From the NCBI GenBank assembly GCA_017449495.1, contig JAFTFO010000014.1, positions 62,001 through 126,000 on the forward strand: a stretch of DNA of 64,000 bases, given 5' to 3'. Within the stretch, counting starts at the first letter, position 1. Each line of letters begins with the position of its first letter. The position numbers and the translations under genes were made by a program. Below are positions 35,027-43,595 of this stretch, piece by piece. The notes below the pieces were generated by a model that saw nothing but the letters and a program-made list of their open reading frames with translations, was not told the origin of the DNA and did no database searches. Source of the stretch: Prevotella sp. (lineage in GTDB: Bacteria > Bacteroidota > Bacteroidia > Bacteroidales > Bacteroidaceae).

Positions 35027-35447
35027 GGTTGGCTTTGATCTTCTCTATCATCTCCTGATACTCGGCATCCGAGAGATATACCTGACCTGGGTTCATCTGG
35101 AACGTGCCACCGTAGTCGGGACCATCCACATACTTCGGTGCCAGATGGAAATGCAGATGCGACAGCTTGTCACTATAGGCACCGTAGTTGATCTTCTCAG
35201 GATTGAAAGCCTTCTGCATAGCACGGGTGACACGGGTCACATCGCCCATAAAGGCATTGCGGTCTTCGTCACTCAACTCGTTGAGGTCATTCACATGGTC
35301 CTTATAGGCCACGAGACAACGACCTCGATAGGTCTGCTCCTTAAAGAGGAAGGCACGCGACACTGACAAATGGGCGAACTCGATCATCAGGTCATGAAGT
35401 GTCTGATTGTTTGTGCAGTACAGACACTGCTTGGGATCACTTTGCAT
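35022..35447 (-). CDS. HIT-family nucleotide-binding protein
   Basis: 141-aa protein with the histidine triad LHFHLAP and an N-terminal CLYC pair that could bind zinc. HIT proteins hydrolyse or transfer nucleotides from AMP- or dinucleoside-type substrates; the substrate here is unknown. A -7 box (TAATTTTG) lies about 35 bases upstream of the ATG. DUF1015 follows on the same strand. Confidence 0.85.
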   Translation of the reverse strand: MQSDPKQCLYCTNNQTLHDLMIEFAHLSVSRAFLFKEQTYRGRCLVAYKDHVNDLNELSDEDRNAFMGDVTRVTRAMQKAFNPEKINYGAYSDKLSHLHFHLAPKYVDGPDYGGTFQMNPGQVYLSDAEYQEMIEKIKANL

Positions 35448-35480
35448 AGCTTGTTTGTCTTTAGATTCTGAATTTGTGCT

Positions 35481-35489
35481 GCAAAATTA
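35481..35489 (-). promoter_or_regulatory. -7 box before the HIT gene
   Basis: TAATTTTGC on the minus strand, 33 bases before the HIT start codon. Confidence 0.55.
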
Positions 35490-35543
35490 CGCATTTTATT
35501 TGTAATACCCAAATAATCTGCTTATATTTTAGAAGCATTTCTC

Positions 35544-35574
35544 TTTGTTGATTCAGAAAAAAGTAGTATCTTTG
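35544..35574 (+). promoter_or_regulatory. Promoter of the GH5 endoglucanase gene
   Basis: TTTG at 35544-35547, a 19-base spacer and TATCTTTG at 35567-35574. The ATG at 35615 follows after 40 bases. Confidence 0.75.
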
Positions 35575-35614
35575 CAGCCTAAGACGAACGATCACTCTAA
35601 ATAATTAAGATAAT

Positions 35615-37309
35615 ATGAAGAAAAGACTATCTGCTATTTTTGCGCTGCTGCTGATGTGCGGTAGCGGTATTCAGGCTCAGGAGTTTGAGTCGGCCACCGA
35701 TGCCGTCAAGAACATGGGTCCTGGATGGAACCTCGGCAATACACTCGACGCCAACAACGGCAGTTCACAGGATTTGTCATCAGAGACCTATTGGGGACAG
35801 CCCATAACGAAACCCGAGTTGATGGTGATGATGAAGGAAGCTGGATTCGGAGCCATCCGTGTGCCCGTGACCTGGTTCAACCACATGGATAAAGACGGGA
35901 AGGTGGATGAGGCATGGATGAAGCGTGTGCATGAGGTCGTCGACTACGTGATCGATGCTGGTATGTATTGTATCGTCAATGTCCATCATGATACTGGTGA
36001 TGGTGATACTCACTGGCTGCATGCCAACATGGATACATACAATGCACAGAAGGCACGCTATGAGTATCTCTGGAAACAGATAGCCGAAGAGTTCAAGGAT
36101 TATGACCAGAGGCTGCTTTTCGAGAGCTATAACGAAATGCTCGATAAGTATAACTCCTGGTGTTTCGCCACCTTCGGCTCGTCAAGCCGGTATATCGCTG
36201 CTGATGCTGCTGATGCCTATGAGGCCATCAATAGCTATGCACAGAGTTTCGTCAATGTGGTCAGGGCTTCAGGTGGTAACAATGCCCAGCGCAACTTGGT
36301 CGTGAACACCTACGGAGCCTGCAATGGTGCCGGCACATGGAACTCCCATCTGAAGGATCCACTGACAGAGATGAAGATGCCTGAGGGTGAATCTAATCAT
36401 ATCGTCTTCGAGGTACACAACTACCCCAATATCAGTAATCTGGCAAATGCCAAGAAAGAACTGGACCAGAACATAAAAGACTTACAAGAGACTTTGGGTG
36501 CGCTGGGAGCTCCCGTGATCTATGGCGAATGGGGCACGTCCAGTGCCAATGGCGACGGAACCAGCGACTATGACAACAATCGCGACAATATGATCGACTT
36601 CATGCAATACCTTGTGAAGCAGACCAAGGCTGCAGGTATGGGCACGTTCTATTGGATGGGCATCACGGATGGCTCCAGTCGCGAATACCCATGCTTCAGT
36701 CAGCCAGACTTGGCAGAGGCCATCACTAAGGCTTGGCATGGAGATGACTTCCAAGGGAAATATCCCACGAAACAAGATGTACTCGGTAGCTCTACAATCA
36801 TCTATAATGTGACGTATACAGGCGACTGGCAGGAACTAAACCTTTGCGGTTCTGCCATCTCTACCAGCAACTATAAGGCCATCCGACTGGAGATGTATGA
36901 GCTTCCCGCCGAGAACGCCCTGCAGTTTAAGGTCTATGGTAGTGACGATAATCATAACCAGGGAGGCGTCATCTCCAGCACAGAGCCGAACAATACCTTG
37001 GTTTTTAATGAAAGCATCCTCGGAGGCAAGACCATCAAGCGCATCACCCTTCAGACGCATATCGGATCGCGGGCTGGCACTTGCAGGGTGAAGCGTGCCG
37101 TACTGATCAAGAATGACGATACTGAGGTCGAAACAGAGATCAGCGTATTCTGGGGATGCACGCTTTCTACGGAAGTCCTAACAGGTATAAGCGCACCACG
37201 TCGTGACAACATGAAAGACGGGGCTCTCACCTATTCACTCTCCGGCCAGCGTGTCGCCACGCCTCGAAAGGGTATCTATATCCGAAACGGCAAGAAAATC
37301 GCACTATAA
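35615..37309 (+). CDS. Secreted GH5 endoglucanase with C-terminal beta module
   Basis: 564-aa exported glycoside hydrolase of family 5, probably cutting cellulose or a related beta-glucan. The signal peptide is MKKRLSAIFALLLMCGSGIQAQ. The catalytic domain (~30-385) shows GWNLGNTLDA, IRVPVTWFNH, VNVHHDTGDG, the acid/base Glu in FESYNEM and the nucleophile in IYGEWGT. Residues ~395-530 form a beta-rich module that may bind carbohydrate. The end (YSLSGQRV, then GIYIRNGKKIAL) is nearly the pectate lyase tail. Single gene with its own promoter, lying between serA and the HIT/DUF1015 pair. Confidence 0.9.
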   Translation: MKKRLSAIFALLLMCGSGIQAQEFESATDAVKNMGPGWNLGNTLDANNGSSQDLSSETYWGQPITKPELMVMMKEAGFGAIRVPVTWFNHMDKDGKVDEAWMKRVHEVVDYVIDAGMYCIVNVHHDTGDGDTHWLHANMDTYNAQKARYEYLWKQIAEEFKDYDQRLLFESYNEMLDKYNSWCFATFGSSSRYIAADAADAYEAINSYAQSFVNVVRASGGNNAQRNLVVNTYGACNGAGTWNSHLKDPLTEMKMPEGESNHIVFEVHNYPNISNLANAKKELDQNIKDLQETLGALGAPVIYGEWGTSSANGDGTSDYDNNRDNMIDFMQYLVKQTKAAGMGTFYWMGITDGSSREYPCFSQPDLAEAITKAWHGDDFQGKYPTKQDVLGSSTIIYNVTYTGDWQELNLCGSAISTSNYKAIRLEMYELPAENALQFKVYGSDDNHNQGGVISSTEPNNTLVFNESILGGKTIKRITLQTHIGSRAGTCRVKRAVLIKNDDTEVETEISVFWGCTLSTEVLTGISAPRRDNMKDGALTYSLSGQRVATPRKGIYIRNGKKIAL

Positions 37310-37438
37310 TTTGGAACTATCTGTATTATAGCCTATAAGACAACTAAAACGGTCTCGGTCACAGCAGTGACCATGTGACCAATAGAGTTCAGGAAAAGCG
37401 AAATAGTTTTACAACATTATTAATTTTATGGACTTATC

Positions 37439-37526
37439 GGAGAAAGGTGGCTGGTTTCTGGGAGAAAGGTGGCAGGAAAATGGGAGTTTCCTTAGCCCAA
37501 AGTCCCAGTTTCCTTAGCCCTTTGTT
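37439..37526. repeat. Four 22-bp phased units in two sequence types
   Basis: GGAGAAAGGTGGC begins at 37439 and 37461. The core AGTTTCCTTAGCCC begins at 37485 and 37507 in the next two units. Unit length is 22 bases throughout, as in the array near 2712-2930. Confidence 0.7.
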
Positions 37527-37620
37527 TGGGGCACAAACAAGCCTGATTATCAGCAAGTTGCGATTTTTGGAATTGTTACGAAATATGTTTACATAACGAA
37601 CGGTACGTCAATTAGCAATG

Positions 37621-37655
37621 GTCGCACGGTCGCATATGCGACCATGCGACTTTTT
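37621..37655. repeat. GTCGCATATGCGAC palindrome, copy 1
   Basis: GGTCGCATATGCGACC (16-bp perfect palindrome) is set within outer GTCGCA and TGCGAC arms and followed by TTTTT. Copy 2 at 37817-37856 is its inverted counterpart with one mismatch in the 30-base core. Confidence 0.75.
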
Positions 37656-37816
37656 GCTTTCCGCCATTTGGTCGCATTGTAAGGATTTTTTTGCGATTTC
37701 CAGCAAGGAAAAAGGAATAATAGAGCAACAAGCAGATTGAATGTCATAATATAATACGCTGATATATAAATAATTATATAATCATTCCGAATTAATCGAG
37801 CAGAGACTCCGAATAT

Positions 37817-37856
37817 AAAAAGTCGCATGGTCGCATATGCGACCGTGCAACTTTTT
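37817..37856. repeat. GTCGCATATGCGAC palindrome, copy 2
   Basis: A near-complete 40-base palindrome with an A-tract on the left and a T-tract on the right, one mismatch and one G-U pair. It is oriented opposite to copy 1. Could act as a bidirectional terminator or as one end of a small mobile or replication-related element. Confidence 0.7.
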
Positions 37857-37862
37857 TCAGTT

Positions 37863-37907
37863 AAAAAAAAGAAAAAGAGGATGCAACTCGAACGGAGTCG
37901 CACCCTC
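37863..37907 (-). terminator. serA terminator
   Basis: On the minus strand GAGGGTGCGACTC pairs with GAGTTGCATCCTC (13 bp, two G-U pairs, loop CGTTC) and is followed by a T-rich run. It lies 29 bases after the serA stop. Confidence 0.85.
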
Positions 37908-37935
37908 TGATGATTTGATAGCTAATCAGTGATGA

Positions 37936-38853
37936 TTATTTGTTCACCTGGAACTTGGTGTCGCCGTCCTTGAAGAAGGCATTGATCTGCTTGGCGGCAG
38001 CGATACCAGCGTTGATGTTGGCCTCGGCCGTCTGGGCACCCATCTTCTTCGGGGTCGAGAAGTAACGGCCCTCGAACTTCAGGAACTCGTCGTTAGCATC
38101 GGGCATGATGTCGGTGACGAACTTCAGGTCCTCGCGCTCCTGCATCAACTTGATCAACTCAGGCTCGTTGATGACTTCCTTACGGGCTGTGTTCACGAGG
38201 ATGCCACCCTTCTTCATCTTACCCACGAGGGCATAGTTGATGCTCTGCTTGGTCTCGGGCGTGGCGGGAATGTGGAGTGAGACGACGTCGCAGGTCTCGA
38301 ACAGGGCGTCCTGATTGGCGACGGCGTGCACACCAGCCTTCTCAATCACCTCTGCGGGGCAGTAGGCATCGAAGGCGTAGACATCCATGCCGAAGCCCTT
38401 GGCGATGCGGGCCACGTTGCGACCCACGTTACCGAAAGCGAGGATACCAAGTTTCTTGCCGAGCAGTTCAGAGCCGCTCTTGCCATTGTAGAATCCACGA
38501 ACAGCCATCACGAGCAGGCCGAATACGAGTTCAGCCACAGCGTTGGCGTTCTGACCAGGGGTGTTCTCAGCCACCACGTTGTGGGCTGTGGCGGCGGCGA
38601 GGTCGATGTTGTCGTAACCAGCACCAGCGCGAACGACGATCTTCAACTGCTTGGCAGCGTCGAGCACCTCGGCGTCAACCTTGTCTGAGCGAATGATCAG
38701 CGCGTCAGCATCCTTCACAGCGTCGAGCAACTGAGCCTTCTCTGTATATTTCTCCAGCAGCGCGAGTTCATTGCCGGCTGCCTCTACTTCTGCCTTAATA
38801 CCATTCACGGCTGCTGCTGCGAATGGCTTCTCTGTTGCAACTAATACTTTCAT
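37936..38853 (-). CDS. serA: D-3-phosphoglycerate dehydrogenase, short Lys-type
   Basis: Oxidises 3-phosphoglycerate to phosphohydroxypyruvate, the first step of serine synthesis. The 305-aa protein lacks the C-terminal ACT regulatory domain. NAD-binding GKKLGILAFGNVGRNVA and the catalytic Arg region VNTARKEVI are present. The usual His of the TPH motif is Lys here (STPKKMGAQT), as in the short Lys-type enzymes of Bacteroides and Entamoeba. It is 111 bp after serC with a large inverted repeat between. Confidence 0.92.
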   Translation of the reverse strand: MKVLVATEKPFAAAAVNGIKAEVEAAGNELALLEKYTEKAQLLDAVKDADALIIRSDKVDAEVLDAAKQLKIVVRAGAGYDNIDLAAATAHNVVAENTPGQNANAVAELVFGLLVMAVRGFYNGKSGSELLGKKLGILAFGNVGRNVARIAKGFGMDVYAFDAYCPAEVIEKAGVHAVANQDALFETCDVVSLHIPATPETKQSINYALVGKMKKGGILVNTARKEVINEPELIKLMQEREDLKFVTDIMPDANDEFLKFEGRYFSTPKKMGAQTAEANINAGIAAAKQINAFFKDGDTKFQVNK

Positions 38854-38870
38854 CTTGTTTTATATTTTAA

Positions 38871-38950
38871 ACACAGAGATACAGAGTTACAGAGTTTTTA
38901 ATAATTCAGAATCTCAAAATTATTTCCTCTGTGTCTTTGTATCTCTGTGT
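38871..38950 (-). repeat. Inverted repeat between serC and serA
   Basis: ACACAGAGATACAGAGTTAC and ACAGAG-type bases (38871-38894) pair with 38927-38950 at 21 of 24 positions across a 32-base loop. It lies in the serC-serA transcript and could lower read-through or protect RNA ends. Confidence 0.8.
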
Positions 38951-38964
38951 TGAATATTACTTAA

Positions 38965-40032
38965 TTAATGTTTACTCTCAAATTCCTTCATGCAGGCGAC
39001 GAGGGCGTTGCAGCCTTCGATGGTCTGGGCGTTGTAGCACGAAGCGCGGAAGCCACCAACGGAGCGGTGACCCTTCACGCCAACCATTCCCTTAGAGACG
39101 GCGAAGTCGAGGAACTCCTTCTCCAACTCCTTGTACTCGTCGGCCATTACGAAGCAGAGGTTCATCAGCGAACGGTCCTCTTCCTTGGCTGTGCCTACGA
39201 AGAGCTTGTTGCGGTCGATCTCGCCGTAGACGATCTCAGCACGCTGCTTGGCCAACTTGTCCATAGCCTCGACACCACCCTGAGCCTTTATCCAACGCAG
39301 GTTCTCGAGGGCACAGTAGATGGGCACCACAGGAGGTGTGTTGAACATAGAGCCCTTGTCGACATGAGTGCGATAGTCGAGCATCGTGGGGATCTCGCGG
39401 GGAGCGCGGCCCAGTTTCTCGTCCTTCAGGATGATGATGGTCACACCAGCCATAGACAGGTTCTTCTGGGCACCGGCGTAGATGGCGTCGTACTTGCTGA
39501 CATCAACGGGACGGCTCATAAAGTCTGATGACATATCGGCAATCAGGGGTACGCTGACGTCGAGGTCCTTGCGAATCTCAGTACCGTAGATAGTGTTGTT
39601 CGTCGTGATGTGCAGATAGTCGGCATCAGCAGGAACAGTCCAGTCTTTGGGGATGAAGGTGTAGTTGGCGTCGGCTGAAGAAGCTACTTCAACCACCTCA
39701 CCGAAAAGCTTTGCTTCCTTCATGGCCTTCTTAGCCCAAACGCCTGTGTTCAGGTAGGCAGCCTTCTTGATCAGGAAGTTATAAGGAATCATGCAGAACT
39801 CCAGACTGGCACCACCGCCGAGGAAGATCACAGAATAGCCCTCTGGCACTGAGAGCAGTTCCTTCACCAGAGCCACGGCCTCGTCGACGACGGGCTGGAA
39901 ATCCTTTGCACGGTGGCTGATCTCCATCAGCGAGAGACCTGAGCCGTTGAAATCAAGACACTGTTGAGCGGTCTTCTCAATCACTTCGCGGGGAAGCATC
40001 GAGGGACCGGCGTTAAAGTTGTACTTCTTCAT
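38965..40032 (-). CDS. serC: Phosphoserine aminotransferase
   Basis: PLP enzyme converting phosphohydroxypyruvate to phosphoserine, and in some species a pyridoxine precursor. The 355-aa protein starts [14 protein letters not shown], with [11 protein letters not shown], the PLP-Lys in [13 protein letters not shown], and NTPPVVPIY near the active site. The usual upstream -7 box is replaced by TAATTTCGC about 50 bases before the ATG; another minus-strand TAACTTTGC lies near 40219-40227. First gene of serC-serA. Confidence 0.95.
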   Translation of the reverse strand: MKKYNFNAGPSMLPREVIEKTAQQCLDFNGSGLSLMEISHRAKDFQPVVDEAVALVKELLSVPEGYSVIFLGGGASLEFCMIPYNFLIKKAAYLNTGVWAKKAMKEAKLFGEVVEVASSADANYTFIPKDWTVPADADYLHITTNNTIYGTEIRKDLDVSVPLIADMSSDFMSRPVDVSKYDAIYAGAQKNLSMAGVTIIILKDEKLGRAPREIPTMLDYRTHVDKGSMFNTPPVVPIYCALENLRWIKAQGGVEAMDKLAKQRAEIVYGEIDRNKLFVGTAKEEDRSLMNLCFVMADEYKELEKEFLDFAVSKGMVGVKGHRSVGGFRASCYNAQTIEGCNALVACMKEFESKH

Positions 40033-40283
40033 TTTGGTTGTTACTTTATAATGTTTAAATAATCTGTTTTCGAAAAACGCTGCGAAATTACACTTTTATT
40101 TTTATTTGGCCAAATATTTGAGCATAAATTCACGAAATTAATGCAAATTCTTTCATTTTGTCAACTCCACATGTCAGTATCGAGGGCATGCTGACACCTT
40201 TCTTTATATATAGGCCGATGCAAAGTTACTAAGTTTTCTGCACATTTTTTCGCTTTTGCTGCGCTCTTTTCACTTCTTTTTAG

Positions 40284-40291
40284 TATCTTTG
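40284..40291 (+). promoter_or_regulatory. -7 box of the FolK-like operon, 8 nt from the start codon
   Basis: TATCTTTG at 40284-40291 ends 8 bases before the ATG at 40300. TTTG at 40255-40258 is a weak -33 candidate with a long spacer. Confidence 0.6.
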
Positions 40292-40299
40292 CATTCGTT

Positions 40300-40671
40300 A
40301 TGAATCAGAAAGAGCATCAAATCATCATCAGTCTCGCCTCCAACGAGAACCAGAAACGCAACATGGAGGCCGCCCGGGAACAGTTGTCGTTGCTGTTGAA
40401 TGACCTGCGCTTCACAACGGAGCATTGGACAGAGCCCGTCCACTCTTTGAGGAAGGAACCCTACCTGAACCAACTCTGCCAGGGGACTACAGCCTTCGGC
40501 GTGAACCTGCTCAACGAGGTGTTGAAGGAGATTGAGAAGCGGTTAGGCCGTACTCACAACGAAGAGGGTATCGTGACCATCGACCTTGATTTGATGTCGT
40601 ACGACGGGCTGCGTTACCATCTGCGTGACTGGGATAGGGATTATATTAAGAATTTAATTAGTGAATTATGA
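40300..40671 (+). CDS. Short FolK-like (HPPK-like) protein
   Basis: 123-aa protein resembling the first two thirds of 6-hydroxymethyl-dihydropterin pyrophosphokinase. It has SLASNENQKRNMEAAREQL for the usual GSN start, EPYLNQL, GVNLLNEVLKEIEKRLGR, and the Mg-binding pair TIDLDLM. The Arg normally before IDLD is missing and the usual PHPxxxxRxFVLxPL end is absent. Ordinary enzyme length is near 160, so this may be a degenerate paralogue or a lineage-specific short form. The M64 peptidase starts in its stop codon (ATGA). Confidence 0.65.
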   Translation: MNQKEHQIIISLASNENQKRNMEAAREQLSLLLNDLRFTTEHWTEPVHSLRKEPYLNQLCQGTTAFGVNLLNEVLKEIEKRLGRTHNEEGIVTIDLDLMSYDGLRYHLRDWDRDYIKNLISEL

Positions 40672-41900
40672 AGAAGATACTCATTATCAGCCTGTTATTA
40701 GTTTTATTTGTTTCAGCGAAGGCTCAGCGCTTCGACGATTATTTCGAAGACCGTACCCTGCGCCTCGACTACACCTTCTCTGGCAACAGCCAGCATCAGG
40801 AACTCTATGTCGACGAACTGATTTCCATGCCCCGATGGTATGGAAAACGGCAGCGGCTGGCTGAAGTACCCCTGAGAGGTAACGGACAGATCATCGTGCG
40901 CTCCAAGGCGGACGGTCAGGTGATCTATCGTCACTCCTTCTCCAGCCTCTTTCAAGAATGGCTGTCTACCGATGAGTCGAAGCACACACAGAAGTCGTTT
41001 GAGAATGTATTCTTAGTGCCTTACCCCAAGCAGCCTGTCGACATTACGGTGGAACTGCGCGACTATCACGACCAGGTTAACGCTACGATGACCCATAGCG
41101 TCGACCCCTCGGATATCCTGATCCGCAAGGCTGGTGAGCGACAGGTGACACCCTACGTCACACTCCAGCAGGCCCGTGATACCAGCCGTTGCATCCATGT
41201 GGCCTACGTGGCCGAAGGCTATCAGCAGCATGAGATGGGCACCTTCATCGAAGACTGTCGCATTGCAATGGAATCGCTGTTCGAGCACGAGCCTTTCCGA
41301 CAGATGCAGGATCGCTTCAATATGATTGCCGTGATGTCGCCCTCAGCCGAGAGTGGTGTCAGTGAACCAGGCAAAGGCATATGGAAGAACACCGCCCTTG
41401 GTGCCCACTTCGACACCTTCTATAGTGCCCGTTACCTGACCACCCTTCATCTGAAGAAGATGAACGATGTGCTGGCTGGTACACCCTACGAACATATCAT
41501 CGTGTTGGTGAATGGCGAACGCTATGGTGGCGGCGGCATCTACAACAGCTATACCCTCACCGATGCCCACGGTCCCTCGTTCCGTCCCGTCGTTGTCCAT
41601 GAGTTTGGCCACAGTTTTGGTGGACTTGGCGATGAGTACCCTTATGGGGAGGACGATCCAATGTACTTTGCCGATACGGAGCCGTGGGAGCCCAACCTGA
41701 CGACCAAGCACGATTTCAACGGCAAATGGGAGCATCTCGTCAAGGAAGGAAAGGGTGGTCTCGTTGAGGGTGGCGGCTATCTGACCAAGGGCGTCTGGCG
41801 CGGTTTCGAGAACTGTCGTATGCGCACCAATGAGGAACCTGAGTTCTGCTTGGTATGCAAGGAGGCGCTGATCCGACTGATCAATTTCTATACGGAATGA
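40668..41900 (+). CDS. Exported M64-family metallopeptidase (IgA peptidase-like)
   Basis: 410-aa exported protein. The signal peptide is MKKILIISLLLVLFVSAKAQ. An N-terminal beta domain (residues ~25-150) precedes the peptidase domain. The zinc motif HEFGHSFGGLGDEY fits HExxHxxGxxD, and CRMRTNEEPEFCLVCKEAL near the C-terminus is typical of the family. Some M64 members cleave IgA; substrate here is unknown. It overlaps the FolK-like gene and the TrmH gene by 4 bp each, so the three are likely co-translated. Confidence 0.85.
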   Translation: MKKILIISLLLVLFVSAKAQRFDDYFEDRTLRLDYTFSGNSQHQELYVDELISMPRWYGKRQRLAEVPLRGNGQIIVRSKADGQVIYRHSFSSLFQEWLSTDESKHTQKSFENVFLVPYPKQPVDITVELRDYHDQVNATMTHSVDPSDILIRKAGERQVTPYVTLQQARDTSRCIHVAYVAEGYQQHEMGTFIEDCRIAMESLFEHEPFRQMQDRFNMIAVMSPSAESGVSEPGKGIWKNTALGAHFDTFYSARYLTTLHLKKMNDVLAGTPYEHIIVLVNGERYGGGGIYNSYTLTDAHGPSFRPVVVHEFGHSFGGLGDEYPYGEDDPMYFADTEPWEPNLTTKHDFNGKWEHLVKEGKGGLVEGGGYLTKGVWRGFENCRMRTNEEPEFCLVCKEALIRLINFYTE

Positions 41901-42703
41901 GCGAAACGGTTCAAGTCATCACATCTCTCAACGACGAGCGCATCCGTCTGTTCGCCTCGATGACAGAGACACAGTTGCGCCATCGTGCCGATATCAGCCA
42001 GGGCGTGTTCATCGCGGAGAGTCCCAAGGTGATACGTGTGGCACTTCAGGCGGGCTATGAGCCTGTGGCCATACTTTGTGAGCGGAAGCACATTGCAGGT
42101 GATGCAGCGGATATCATCAAAGCGTGTCCAAACGTTCCCGTCTATACTGGAGAGAGAGAACTGCTGTCGGCACTGACGGGCTACACACTGACCCGTGGGG
42201 TGCTCTGCGCCATGCGACGGAAAGCAGAGCCCGCCTTAGCCGATATCCTTCAGAACGCCAAGCGCGTCTGTGTGATCGACGCTGTCTGTGACACAACCAA
42301 CATCGGTGCCATCTTTCGTAGTGCGGCTGCCCTTGGCATGGATGCAGTGTTACTGACACGAAGTTCGTGTGACCCCTTGAACCGCAGGTCGATACGGGTG
42401 TCGATGGGAACCGTTTTTCTTGTGCCATGGACATGGCTTGACGACTATCGTCAACTACACGATTTAGGATTCAAGACGGTAGCGATGGCACTCAGAGACG
42501 ACAGCACCTCACTCTCCGACCCCATCCTCAAGGCCCAACAACGTCTGGCTGTCATCATGGGAACGGAAGGCGAAGGTCTGCCCACAGAAACAATCAGGGA
42601 TGCAGACTTCACCGTCCGCATCCCCATGTCTCATCAAGTCGACTCCCTCAATGTGGCCGCAGCGGCTGCCGTTGCCTTCTGGGAGTTGGCTGTCAAGCCT
42701 TAG
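41897..42703 (+). CDS. TrmH/SpoU-family RNA 2'-O-methyltransferase
   Basis: 268-aa SPOUT methyltransferase. ATG at 41897 overlaps the M64 stop (ATGA). The N-terminal substrate-binding part is followed by the knot domain: TTNIGAIFRSAAALGMD, IRVSMGTVFLVPW, VIMGTEGEGLP and IPMSHQVDSLNVAAAAAV. The RNA target (23S rRNA or tRNA) cannot be told. Its end overlaps the EamA gene on the other strand by 11 bp. Confidence 0.87.
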   Translation: MSETVQVITSLNDERIRLFASMTETQLRHRADISQGVFIAESPKVIRVALQAGYEPVAILCERKHIAGDAADIIKACPNVPVYTGERELLSALTGYTLTRGVLCAMRRKAEPALADILQNAKRVCVIDAVCDTTNIGAIFRSAAALGMDAVLLTRSSCDPLNRRSIRVSMGTVFLVPWTWLDDYRQLHDLGFKTVAMALRDDSTSLSDPILKAQQRLAVIMGTEGEGLPTETIRDADFTVRIPMSHQVDSLNVAAAAAVAFWELAVKP

Positions 42704-43595
42704 AATCTTTCGCCGTCACCACGGTGACGATGTATGCACTCAACAACACCAGTACGCCAGCCACAGGCTTGTCCCATGTCAGCACATCCTGTCCTAACAG
42801 AATGGCCACGAACGAGGCAATCACAGGTTGTAGGTTCGTGTAGATTGAGACGGTGGTTGCTTGCAGGTACTTCATGGCAAACGGGATGAGGAAATAGCCG
42901 AGAGCCGTCGCACACAGTACGATGAAGAGCATCTCCAACACACCATCCCAACCCCATGCAGCCGTGTAGAGTGCATTGGCAGGCAGTTCGGGCAGTGCGA
43001 TGGGCACGGTGACGATGGCAGAGATCAGGAACACATACTTCATCTGAGTCACAGGGGAATACTTTGTTGCCACGTTACGGGTGATAATCAGGTAGACGGC
43101 CCATGTCAGCACGCTCAGGATGGCCAGTGTAATGCCTATCAGGTCGTTCTTGCCTGAGCCGAGAGTCTGACTCATCAGCACCATCAGCACGGCACCGGCT
43201 ATACCTAACAGCACACCCAAGAACTTCATCGATGTGATCTTCTCACCGATCGTCAGGGCAGCACAGAGCATGACGGCCACAGGCGTCAGCGTGGCAATCA
43301 GCGAGAAATAGACGGGACTCGTATAGTCGAGTGCCCAGGCGGTGAGTGTCTGTGAGATCACAAAGCCTAACAGTCCACCCAAAAGGATGGTGAGCAGGTC
43401 TTTGCGCTCAACGTGTTCCTTGGGCAGGAAAGTGGCAATGAGCCAGAATACAAGACAGGCTCCGAGGCTGCGACTGGCCATATAGCCCATAGGCGTCACC
43501 CACTCGTCGAGCAGCAATTTGGTAACTGGGACACCGAGTCCGAAAATCGTGTTTGCTAAGAAGATAGCGCTGTGCGCCTGTAGTTTCTTATTCAT
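42693..43595 (-). CDS. EamA/DMT-family transporter
   Basis: 300-aa inner-membrane protein with about ten TM helices in two EamA repeats (first IFLANTIFGLGVPVTKLLL, second ILSVLTWAVYLIITRNVA). Such proteins export metabolites or amino acids; the substrate is unknown. It ends tail-to-tail over the TrmH gene by 11 bp. A TTTGAAGTTT border repeat lies upstream. Confidence 0.85.
   Translation of the reverse strand: MNKKLQAHSAIFLANTIFGLGVPVTKLLLDEWVTPMGYMASRSLGACLVFWLIATFLPKEHVERKDLLTILLGGLLGFVISQTLTAWALDYTSPVYFSLIATLTPVAVMLCAALTIGEKITSMKFLGVLLGIAGAVLMVLMSQTLGSGKNDLIGITLAILSVLTWAVYLIITRNVATKYSPVTQMKYVFLISAIVTVPIALPELPANALYTAAWGWDGVLEMLFIVLCATALGYFLIPFAMKYLQATTVSIYTNLQPVIASFVAILLGQDVLTWDKPVAGVLVLLSAYIVTVVTAKDSKA

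Larger units (their letters stand above)
37310..37935. other. Gene-free region after the GH5 gene
   Basis: 626 bases without a credible gene. They contain a 22-bp phased repeat (37439-37526), two copies of a GTCGCATATGCGAC palindrome in inverted orientation (37621 and 37817), and the serA terminator (37863-37907). A 104-codon minus-strand frame through the palindromes is not supported. Confidence 0.75.

Noticed and set aside
37589..37903. 104-codon minus-strand frame between GH5 and serA
   Set aside because: It passes through both palindromes and the serA terminator and has no plausible domain or start region.
40172..40196. Hairpin TGTCAG/CTGACA upstream of serC as a riboswitch
   Set aside because: Six-base stem only, no conserved aptamer features that I can recognise.
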